64,000 nucleotides of DNA, from assembly GCF_001696535.1 (NCBI RefSeq), contig NZ_MBQE01000002.1:310001-374000 (forward strand). The letters run 5' to 3'. The notes under the pieces are model-generated. The model made no database searches, was not told where the DNA came from, and saw only the letters and a program-made list of their open reading frames with translations. Made by a program: the position numbers and the translations under genes. This document shows positions 7,531 to 15,034 of the stretch, piece by piece (within the stretch, counting starts at the first letter, position 1; every line of letters starts with the position of its first letter). The stretch is from Stappia indica (GTDB taxonomy: Bacteria; Pseudomonadota; Alphaproteobacteria; Rhizobiales; Stappiaceae).

Positions 7531-8817
7531 TCAGGCCCAGCGGACCTGTGCGCCCAACTCAGTCAGCTTCTCGACGAAGCGCGGGTGGGCGCGGCGGATC
7601 GGGTCGGCCTTGCGGATGGTCGACTGTCCCTCGACCTGGATCGCGGCAAGGAACAGGCCGAGCACCACGCGGATGATGTAGGGCGCCTCGACTTCTGCGG
7701 GGCGCAGGTTGTTGCCGCCGAAGACGATCAGCCGGTGGGGGTCGGACAGGTGCACCCGGGCGCCGAACTTCGCCAGCTCGGAGCTCCAGGCCAGCGCGCC
7801 CTCGTAGATCTTGTTCCAGAACATGATCTCGCTGTGGCAGCCGACGGCGACGCCGATCGCCTGCGGCAGCAGGTCGGCCGGGAAATACGGCCAGGGAGCC
7901 GCCTCGATCTTCGGCAGCATCTCGCGGGTATAGGGGCGCGAGATCTCGCGGGTCCAGCCGGTGACGGTGATCGAGTCGTCCGTGGTCTCGAACTGCAGGC
8001 CGAGCTTTTCGAACTGGCGCAGGATCAGCGTCATGTGCGGGGTGATGTCGGTCTTGACGGTCAGGCGGCCGCCGGTGACCCCGCCGATGGCGAGGAACGT
8101 CGCAACCTCGTGGTGGTCGTCCGGCACGCGCACGCGGGTGCCGGACAGGCGCTCGACGCCGGTTACGCTGAGGCGAGAGGTGCCGAGCCCGTCGATCTTC
8201 GCCCCCATGGAACGCAGCATCTCGCACAGCGCCTGGACGTGCGGCTCGGAGGCCGCGTTCATCAGCACCGAGGAGCCTTCCGCCGTGGCGGCGATCATCG
8301 CGAAGGTCTCGGTCGCGGTCACCGACGCGTAGTCGGCCCAGATCTCCTGGCCCTTGAGCCGGTCCTCGCGGCGGATGTCGTAAGGGTGCGTCGCAACGAT
8401 GCGGGCGCCGAACTGCTCGAGGATCTCCAGATGCGGATCGATCTCGCGCAGGCCGAGGGCGCACCCCTTGGCATCCGTGTCGAAGGTCAGGGTGCCGGTG
8501 CGCACCATCACGGGGGCGAGCAACAGCACGGCGGAGCGGATGCCGAGCGGCAGGTCGGCATCGCCGTCGCGGAACGCGTTGAAGTCGTGACGGATGGTCA
8601 GGGTTGCGCCGTCATCCGCGCGCGCGACGGTTGAGCCCATGCTCTCGAAATAGGCGAGGATCTTGGCGACGTCGCTGATCTCTGGGACGTTCTCCAGCGT
8701 CACCGGCTCATCGGTGAGCAGGGTCGCGCAGAGCATCGGCAAAACAGCGTTCTTGTTGCCCGACGGACTGACGGTCCCCGAGATCGGGTGTCCGCCGTCG
8801 ACGATAAGGTCGGCCAT
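7531..8817 (-). CDS. MurA-like UDP-GlcNAc 1-carboxyvinyltransferase paralogue
   Basis: 428 residues with the EPT (EPSP synthase/MurA) fold along its whole length. The N-terminal SGNKNAVLP places the Lys/Asn that bind phosphoenolpyruvate at residues 22-23, and Cys119 in AKGCALG matches the MurA catalytic Cys. Several usually strict stretches differ: the C-terminal FWNKIYEG replaces the usual ENRF-type sequence, and KADPIRRAHPR replaces the usual HIDRGYER-type sequence. A housekeeping MurA presumably exists elsewhere; context (DeoR upstream, sugar-acid dehydratase downstream) suggests a specialised paralogue. Substrate unproven. Confidence 0.82.
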   Translation of the reverse strand: MADLIVDGGHPISGTVSPSGNKNAVLPMLCATLLTDEPVTLENVPEISDVAKILAYFESMGSTVARADDGATLTIRHDFNAFRDGDADLPLGIRSAVLLLAPVMVRTGTLTFDTDAKGCALGLREIDPHLEILEQFGARIVATHPYDIRREDRLKGQEIWADYASVTATETFAMIAATAEGSSVLMNAASEPHVQALCEMLRSMGAKIDGLGTSRLSVTGVERLSGTRVRVPDDHHEVATFLAIGGVTGGRLTVKTDITPHMTLILRQFEKLGLQFETTDDSITVTGWTREISRPYTREMLPKIEAAPWPYFPADLLPQAIGVAVGCHSEIMFWNKIYEGALAWSSELAKFGARVHLSDPHRLIVFGGNNLRPAEVEAPYIIRVVLGLFLAAIQVEGQSTIRKADPIRRAHPRFVEKLTELGAQVRWA

Positions 8818-8931
8818 GAAAAAGTGCCTCCGGATGGAAGGGGCAGGATGTTGCCCGTTTCCTAATGGAGAATCCGGTCAACGGCAAACGGCAGTTCCAT
8901 GGCAATCGCGTGGCCGTGCCGGGATGCCGTC

Positions 8932-9693
8932 TTACGCAGCGATCTCAAGGGCGGTGCCGGCGGCCAGAAGCCGCTCGGTGATCTCCGGCGGAGGGGCCAT
9001 GTCGGTGACGATCCGGTCGACGTCGAGGAAGCCCGCGACCCGCACCAGCGCGCGGCGGTTGAACTTGCTGTGGTCGGTGATGACCGTGCGCGTCTCGCCG
9101 CAGCCGAGCACGGTGCGGGCGAAATCCGCCTCGGCAAGGTGGTAGTCCATCAGCCCGCCCACCGGATCTATGGCGGCGATGGAAATGACAACGTGGCGGA
9201 CGCGGAAGGCGGAGACGAAGTCGATGGCCGAGCGGCCGAAGGCGGCGCCGTTGTCGCCGTGCAGCTCGCCGCCGGCCATGTAGACCTTGTTGCCGTTCAC
9301 GGTCGCCAGCGTCCTGGCGACGTCCGACGAATTGGTGACGATGGTCAGGCCGGTCTTGCCGCGCAGTTCGCGCGCCAGCACGCTCGTCGTGGTGCCGGTG
9401 TCCATCATGACGCTGTCGCCGTCGGCGATGCCTGCCGCGACATGGCGGGCGATGCGGATCTTGGCGTCGAGGTTCTCCCGCATGCGGCGTTCGAACGGAG
9501 CCTCCATGTCCTGCCGGGCCAGGCTGACCAGCCCGTGCGACTTGACGATCTCACCGGCCTCCACCAGCGAGCGGATGTCGCGGCGGATCGTCTCCAGCGA
9601 GACGTCCAGCTCGGCCGCCAGGTCGGAGATGCGGGCGCTGCCCGAGCGGCGGGCGCTTTCCAGGATCAGGGTCTGACGCTTGCTGAAGGCCAT
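8932..9693 (-). CDS. DeoR/GlpR-family transcriptional regulator
   Basis: 253 residues, standard for the family. An N-terminal DeoR winged helix (KRQTLILESARRSGSARISD, then VSLETIRRDI as recognition helix) is followed by the DeoRC sensor domain with VMMDTGTTTSVLAREL and the VITDHSKFNRRALVRV motif, which usually binds phosphorylated sugars. It is divergent from the betaine ABC operon and upstream of the MurA-like gene, so it could control either. A 10-bp inverted repeat lies directly upstream of its start. Confidence 0.9.
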   Translation of the reverse strand: MAFSKRQTLILESARRSGSARISDLAAELDVSLETIRRDIRSLVEAGEIVKSHGLVSLARQDMEAPFERRMRENLDAKIRIARHVAAGIADGDSVMMDTGTTTSVLARELRGKTGLTIVTNSSDVARTLATVNGNKVYMAGGELHGDNGAAFGRSAIDFVSAFRVRHVVISIAAIDPVGGLMDYHLAEADFARTVLGCGETRTVITDHSKFNRRALVRVAGFLDVDRIVTDMAPPPEITERLLAAGTALEIAA

Positions 9694-9726
9694 GGTATCG
9701 GTCGCAGTCTACTGGTTGGCTGTCTT

Positions 9727-9772
9727 TGTGGCTTTTGTGGTAATATCAGTCATTAATTCTCAAAAAGCCACA
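9727..9772. promoter_or_regulatory. Inverted repeat in the deoR/proX divergent region
   Basis: TGTGGCTTTT (9727-9736) and AAAAGCCACA (9763-9772) are perfect inverted copies, 36 bp centre to centre, in the 217-bp region between the divergent deoR-like and substrate-binding-protein genes. It is a good operator candidate for the DeoR protein; no binding evidence is visible beyond symmetry. Confidence 0.45.
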
Positions 9773-9910
9773 TGACTTGGCGTAGTTGCCAATTTTATCC
9801 CTCAAATCGATTGACAGGGTTGGCAGTCGAGGTGACGATCCTGTGACGGCGCCGAAGAGATCCGACAAGGGCGGGCGCTGCTTCCAGAGCGCATACAGAG
9901 GGAACCAGCC

Positions 9911-10870
9911 ATGATACATGCCCGCCCGGCGGCAGCGATCCTGTCCGCCCTGATGGCCGCAACCGTCCTTGCAGGGACGCCGGTGCGAGCCGCGGAAAGC
10001 ACAGACTCCATCCGCCTGACCCTGCACGACTGGACCGGCCAGCTGATCACCACGCAGATCATGGGCGAGGTGCTGAAGAAGGCCGGCTACAACGTCGAGT
10101 ACGTCCAGGCCGACTACATTGCCCAGTTCGCCGGCCTGAAGACCGGCGATCTGCATGTGGCGATGGAGATCTGGGAGACCACCGGCCGCGATGCGCTGGA
10201 CGAGGCGACCGCCACCGGGCAGGTCGAAAATCTTGGCGACAGCGGCATGCTGGCCATCGAGGAGTGGTGGTACCCAAGCTACATGAAGGAGCTCTGCCCG
10301 GGGCTGCCCAACTGGGAAGCGCTGAAAAGCGATGCCTGCGCCGAGGCCTTCTCCACAGCAGAGACGGCGCCGAAGGGCCGGTATCTGGGAGCTCCGGTGA
10401 CCTGGGGCGGCTATGACGACGAGCGCGTCGAAGCGCTCGATCTGCCGTTTGAGGTGGTTCACGCCGGGACGGATGCAGCGCTCTTCGCCGAGCTGGAATC
10501 GGCCTATCAGCGCAAGGCGCCGATCATCCTGTGGGTCTATGCCCCGCACTGGGCGCCGCAGAAATACGAGGGCGAGTGGATCGAGTTCCCGACCTACGAG
10601 AAGGCTTGCTACGAGGACCCCGCCTGGGGCTCCAATCCGGACATGGCCTATGATTGCGGCAAGCCGCGCGGGCCGATCTGGAAGGTCGCCTGGTCGGGCG
10701 TGAAGGAGAAGTGGCCCGGCGCGCACAAGGCGATCTCGGCCTTCTCCGTCGACAATGACGAGATGGGCGGGATGATCACCAAGGTCGACCTCGACGGACA
10801 GAGCGTCGATGAGGTGGTCGCCGCCTGGATGGAAGCCAATACCGGCCGCTGGTCGGAGTGGATCAAGTAA
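9911..10870 (+). CDS. Glycine betaine/choline-type ABC transporter substrate-binding protein (ProX/OpuAC)
   Basis: 319 residues with an N-terminal signal peptide (cleavage near VRAAES). The OpuAC fold is recognisable by HDWTGQLITTQIMGEVLKKAGY, LKTGDLHVAMEIWETT and the Trp-rich segments EEWWYPSYMKE, VTWGGYDDER and YAPHWAPQKYEGEWIEF, where aromatic boxes hold quaternary ammonium ligands in this family. ATG 9911 follows GAGGGAA. First gene of an operon with ATPase, duplicated permease, kinase-like and demethylase-like genes. Ligand probably a betaine-like compound. Confidence 0.88.
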   Translation: MIHARPAAAILSALMAATVLAGTPVRAAESTDSIRLTLHDWTGQLITTQIMGEVLKKAGYNVEYVQADYIAQFAGLKTGDLHVAMEIWETTGRDALDEATATGQVENLGDSGMLAIEEWWYPSYMKELCPGLPNWEALKSDACAEAFSTAETAPKGRYLGAPVTWGGYDDERVEALDLPFEVVHAGTDAALFAELESAYQRKAPIILWVYAPHWAPQKYEGEWIEFPTYEKACYEDPAWGSNPDMAYDCGKPRGPIWKVAWSGVKEKWPGAHKAISAFSVDNDEMGGMITKVDLDGQSVDEVVAAWMEANTGRWSEWIK

Positions 10871-11006
10871 CACCCTTGCCCGACTGGCTGTCGCCGTCTT
10901 CCGTCCCCGGGGCGGCGGCAGCCTCTTTTCGCCCGGTCGAAGATCCGCCAGAGCGTTCTGCGGCGGGTCGGCGAGGGCGGGACACGCAAGCCGAGGCTTT
11001 CCACCC

Positions 11007-12062
11007 GTGACCACTTCCATGCAGCAGGGCGCAGCGCCCGCGGCCGCAGCACCTGCGACGAAGCTCGAATGCCGCTCGGTCTGGAAACTGTTCGGCGCCG
11101 GTGCCGAAGGCTACCCGATCGACCGCCCTGAGGCCGCCGACAGCAGCCGCCTTGCGCGAGCCGGGCTTGTCGGCGCGGTGCGCGACGTCAATCTCGGTGT
11201 CCGTGAGGGCGAGATCTTCGTGATCATGGGGCTGTCCGGCTCCGGCAAGTCGACGCTGGTGCGCTGCCTGTCGCGGCTGGTCGAGCCGACCCATGGCGAG
11301 ATCCTGTTCAACGGCGAGAACCTGCTCGCCGCCAGTCCGAAGCGGATGATCGAGATCCGCCGCCACCACATGGGCATGGTGTTCCAGCACTTCGCGCTGC
11401 TGCCGCATCTGTCCGTGCTGGGCAATGTCGCTTTCCCGCTAGAGGTGCAAGGCGTGGGGCGTGCGGAGCGCGAGGCGCGGGCCCGGCAGATGATTTCGCT
11501 GGTGGGACTGGAAGGGCGCGAGGGCTTCTTCCCGCGCGAGCTGTCCGGCGGCCAGCAGCAGCGGGTGGGCATTGCCCGCTCGCTCGCGGTGGAGCCCGAA
11601 CTGTGGTTCCTCGACGAGCCGTTCTCCGCGCTCGATCCGCTGATCCGGCGCGAGATGCAGGACGAGTTCATCCGCCTGCAGTCGGTGCTGCGCAAGACCA
11701 TCGTCTTCATCACCCACGATTTCGACGAGGCGATCCGCCTGGCCGACCGCATCGCCATCATGAAGGACGGTGCCGTGGTGCAGGTCGGCACGCCGGAGGA
11801 TCTGGTGCTGCGGCCGGCGGACGACTATGTCGCCGAGTTCACCCGCGGGGTGGCGCGGGCGAAGGTCGTCCGCGTCGGCAGCCTGATGGAGGCAGGCGCT
11901 GCCCCGACAGATGCGCCGACGGTCGAGGAGGGCGCGCCCATTGCCGATACCGCCTCGCTCTTTGCCGGCGGCTTGCAGGAAATAGGCGTGCGTGCGCGCG
12001 ACGGACGGGTGCTCGGGCGCCTGACCCGCGATGCGGTCGTCACCGTGATGATGCAGGGCTGA
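11007..12062 (+). CDS. Glycine betaine-type ABC transporter ATPase (ProV/OpuAA)
   Basis: 351 residues from GTG 11007; ATG 11019 is an alternative and the ribosome site is weak for both. All ABC motifs are present: Walker A GLSGSGKSTL, Q-loop VFQHFALLPHLSV, signature LSGGQQQRVGIARSL, Walker B LWFLDEPFSALDP and switch ITHDFDEA. A roughly 110-residue C-terminal extension ends in GRVLGRLTRDAVVTVMMQ and resembles the remains of the CBS/ionic-strength module of OpuAA proteins. It energises the permease encoded 2 bp downstream. Confidence 0.9.
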   Translation: MTTSMQQGAAPAAAAPATKLECRSVWKLFGAGAEGYPIDRPEAADSSRLARAGLVGAVRDVNLGVREGEIFVIMGLSGSGKSTLVRCLSRLVEPTHGEILFNGENLLAASPKRMIEIRRHHMGMVFQHFALLPHLSVLGNVAFPLEVQGVGRAEREARARQMISLVGLEGREGFFPRELSGGQQQRVGIARSLAVEPELWFLDEPFSALDPLIRREMQDEFIRLQSVLRKTIVFITHDFDEAIRLADRIAIMKDGAVVQVGTPEDLVLRPADDYVAEFTRGVARAKVVRVGSLMEAGAAPTDAPTVEEGAPIADTASLFAGGLQEIGVRARDGRVLGRLTRDAVVTVMMQG

Positions 12063-12064
12063 GC

Positions 12065-14131
12065 ATGAGCGAGGCCGCCAGCATCGCACGCTCGCCAGCC
12101 GCGCCTGTCGCCCCCGCCGGTTCCGGCAGCCGGAAGATCCGCCGCCGCTGGCAGATGGTCTGGGGTATCGGCCTGGTCGCGTTCGTCCTGCTCTGGCAGT
12201 TCGGCGAGCCCTATGCCGGCTGGGCCTTCGACATTCCGCGCGGCTGGCGCATTCCGCTGCAGCGCTGGATCGGCGCGGCGATGCGCTGGCTGGTTGAGGA
12301 TGCGAGCTTCGGCCTCTTCACCTTCACCGATTTCACCCGCTTCCTCGCCGCAATGGTCGAGGCGCCTTACCGTTTTGTCCTCGGTCTGCTGTCGACCGGT
12401 ATTCTCGATGGGCGGGGTAGCGCCGCCGTACAGCTTCTGCCGCCGCTGTCGTGGATCGCGGTCACCGGTATCGCGATGGTGATGGGCCACTATGCCGGTG
12501 GGCGCCGGCTCGCTCTCCTGGTCGGCGGCTGTTTCGCCTTCCTGGCGATCTTCGGCCAGTGGAACAGCGCGATGGTGACGCTGGCCTCCATCCTGATCGC
12601 CGTGCCGGTCGGGGTCGTCGGCGGTTTGCTGCTGGGGCTCGCCGCCTTCCGCTGGCGGATGTTCGACAAGGCTTTGCGGCCGGTGCTCGACCTGATGCAG
12701 ACCGTTCCGGTCTTCGCCTATCTGGTGCCGATCCTGTTCCTGTTTGGCTTCGGCCCGACGGCGGCCATCGTCGCGACGATCATCTATGCTCTGCCGCCGA
12801 TGACCCGCATCAGCCTTCTGGCCCTGCGTGCGGTGCCGGAAGAGGCGCACGAACTCGGGCGGATGACCGGGTGCTCGCGGCGGCAGATGACCTGGCGCAT
12901 TCTGGTGCCGAGCGCGCGGCCCGGACTGATGGTCGGCGTCAACCAGGTGATCATGCTGTCGCTCAACATGGTCATCATCGCCTCGATGATCGGCGCGGGC
13001 GGGCTCGGCTTCGACGTGCTGGCGGCCCTGCGGCGGCTCGATATCGGAGCCGGCATCGAGGCGGGCCTTGCCATCGTCGCGCTTGCCATCGCGCTCGACA
13101 GGCTGAGCCAGGCCTTTGCCGGCCGCCGTCCCGAGCACGAGGCGGAAGGCGCGCAGCGAAAGGGGCTGCTTGCGCGCCACCCCTATACGGTTGCCGGCTG
13201 CCTGCTGGTGCTGGTCACGGCCCTTGCCGGCCTCGTCGCCGCGCCGATCCAGGCGTATCCCAAGGCCCTGCAGCTCTCCACCGGCTCGGTCGGCAGCGAC
13301 ATCGTCGGCTGGATCAACGTCAATTTCTTCGACCAGATCGAGGCGGTGAAGAACGCGCTGCTGCTCAACGTGCTGATACCGGTGAAGCGGTTCCTTGCCG
13401 GCCTGCCGTGGCTCGGCGTCACCGGGTTGCTGGGACTGCTCGGCTGGCGGCTCGGAGGCTGGCGGCTGGCGCTTCTGGTCTGTGTGCTCGCCTCGCTGAT
13501 CGCCTTCACCGGCCAGTGGGAAAAGGCGATGGTGACCGTCTATCTCTGCGGCATCTCCGTCGTCATCGCCTGCATGATCGGCATTCCCGTCGGCATTCTC
13601 GCTTCCACGCGCGAGCGGTTGTGGAAGGGCGTGGAACTGGCCATCGACACGCTGCAGACGCTGCCCTCCTTCGTCTACCTGATGCCGGCGGTGATGCTGT
13701 TCCGCGTCGGCGACTTCACCGCCATGATCGCGGTCGTCGCCTATGCGGTGGCGCCGGCCATCCGCTACACCGCGCACGGGCTGCGCCAGGTGAACCCGCA
13801 GCTGGTCGAGGCGGGGCTCGTCGCAGGGGCGACGCCGTGGCAGCTGATGACCAAGATCCGCCTGCGGCTCGCCCTGCCGGAGATCCTGCTCGGCATCAAC
13901 CAGACCATCATGCTGGCGCTGTCGATGCTGGTGATCACCGCTCTTGTCGGCACGCGGGACCTTGGTCAGGAGGTCTATATCGCGCTCACCAAGGCCGATA
14001 CCGGACGCGGTCTCGTCGCCGGCCTTGCCGTCGCCTTCATCGCCATAATCGCCGACCGGCTGATCGCCGCTGCCGCAGAGCGCAGCCGGCAGCGCCTCGG
14101 CCTCGACGACACCGCAGGAGAACGCTCATGA
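12065..14131 (+). CDS. Duplicated-domain betaine-type ABC permease (ProW-ProW fusion)
   Basis: 688 residues from ATG 12065. Two BPD-type (MetI-like) membrane domains occur in tandem: the first with EAA-type loop EEAHELGRMTGCSRRQ, the second with VEAGLVAGATPWQLMTK. Each is preceded by FGQWNSAMVTLASIL or TGQWEKAMVTVYLCG, clearly homologous halves. ProW is normally about 300-350 residues and dimerises; here one chain supplies both halves. It overlaps the downstream kinase-like gene by 4 nt (ATGA). Confidence 0.88.
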   Translation: MSEAASIARSPAAPVAPAGSGSRKIRRRWQMVWGIGLVAFVLLWQFGEPYAGWAFDIPRGWRIPLQRWIGAAMRWLVEDASFGLFTFTDFTRFLAAMVEAPYRFVLGLLSTGILDGRGSAAVQLLPPLSWIAVTGIAMVMGHYAGGRRLALLVGGCFAFLAIFGQWNSAMVTLASILIAVPVGVVGGLLLGLAAFRWRMFDKALRPVLDLMQTVPVFAYLVPILFLFGFGPTAAIVATIIYALPPMTRISLLALRAVPEEAHELGRMTGCSRRQMTWRILVPSARPGLMVGVNQVIMLSLNMVIIASMIGAGGLGFDVLAALRRLDIGAGIEAGLAIVALAIALDRLSQAFAGRRPEHEAEGAQRKGLLARHPYTVAGCLLVLVTALAGLVAAPIQAYPKALQLSTGSVGSDIVGWINVNFFDQIEAVKNALLLNVLIPVKRFLAGLPWLGVTGLLGLLGWRLGGWRLALLVCVLASLIAFTGQWEKAMVTVYLCGISVVIACMIGIPVGILASTRERLWKGVELAIDTLQTLPSFVYLMPAVMLFRVGDFTAMIAVVAYAVAPAIRYTAHGLRQVNPQLVEAGLVAGATPWQLMTKIRLRLALPEILLGINQTIMLALSMLVITALVGTRDLGQEVYIALTKADTGRGLVAGLAVAFIAIIADRLIAAAAERSRQRLGLDDTAGERS

Positions 14132-15030
14132 GCGATGCGCCCGGCACCGCCCCGACGCGCGACAGGATCGCCGCCCTGCCGGTCTGGTCCGGCCCCGTCG
14201 AGATCGAGCCGCTGCATGGCGGGCTGTCGAATGCCAGCTTTCGCGTTCGCGATCGCGAAGGGGCCTTCGTGGTGCGCCTCGGTCAGGACTTTCCGTTCCA
14301 TCACGTGGAGCGGGCCCGCGAGGCGATGGTGACCCGGGCCGCCGTCGACCTCGGCCTTGCGCCGGAGCTGGTGCATGTCGAGCCCGGGATCATGGTCTCC
14401 CGCTTCATCGACGGGCGCACCTTCGGGCCTGAAGACGTCCGTGCCCGGCGGGCCGATGTCGCGGCGCTCATCCGGCGCTTCCACACCGGCATGGGCGAGC
14501 GGGTCAGCGGGCCCGGCTTCATCTTCTGGGTCTTCCACGTCATCCGCGACTATGCCCGCACGCTGGTTGCCGGCAATTCGCGCATGGCGAGCCGCCTGCC
14601 GGAGTTCCTCGCTGTGGCGCAGGAGATGGAAGCGGCGCAGGTGGCGCTGCCCATCGTCTTCGGGCACCACGATCTGCTGCCCGCGAACTTCATCGACGAC
14701 GGCAATCGCCTGTGGCTGATCGACTTCGAATATGCCGGCTTCGGCACGGCGATGTTCGACCTTGCCGGCATCGCCTCCAACGCGGGCTTCTCGCAGTTGG
14801 AGACCGAAGACCTGCTGGCGGCCTATCTCGACGCGCCGGCGGATGAGGCCTTCCTGCATGCTCATGCGGCGATGCAGGTCGCCTCGCTGTTGCGCGAGAC
14901 CCTCTGGAGTCTCGTCTCCGAACTGCATCTCGACGCGCCGGGCGTCGACTACGTCGCCTACACCGCAGAAACGCTCGCCGCCTATGAGGCGGCGCTTGCC
15001 AGCTACCGCCTCCGTTTCGGAAAGGGTTAG
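14128..15030 (+). CDS. Choline/ethanolamine kinase-like phosphotransferase (APH superfamily)
   Basis: 300 residues starting at the ATGA overlap with the permease. The APH/choline-kinase fold is shown by LHGGLSNASFRV near residue 27, the catalytic Brenner-type loop FGHHDLLPANFI (Asp base and Asn) and the metal-binding WLIDFEYAG. It would phosphorylate a small hydroxyl compound such as choline or ethanolamine in the cytosol. Its place between a betaine-type importer and a demethylating oxidoreductase suggests the substrate arrives through that transporter; this is inferred. Confidence 0.83.
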   Translation: MSDAPGTAPTRDRIAALPVWSGPVEIEPLHGGLSNASFRVRDREGAFVVRLGQDFPFHHVERAREAMVTRAAVDLGLAPELVHVEPGIMVSRFIDGRTFGPEDVRARRADVAALIRRFHTGMGERVSGPGFIFWVFHVIRDYARTLVAGNSRMASRLPEFLAVAQEMEAAQVALPIVFGHHDLLPANFIDDGNRLWLIDFEYAGFGTAMFDLAGIASNAGFSQLETEDLLAAYLDAPADEAFLHAHAAMQVASLLRETLWSLVSELHLDAPGVDYVAYTAETLAAYEAALASYRLRFGKG

Positions 15031-15034
15031 TTCC

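Noticed and set aside
9811-9840. TTGACA upstream of the ProX-like gene as a promoter
   Set aside because: The -35 is perfect but no acceptable -10 lies 16-18 nt downstream.
11825-13777. 650-codon open frame on the minus strand
   Set aside because: Antisense to the betaine-type ATPase and double permease; composition (Arg, Asp, His) is typical of a shadow frame.
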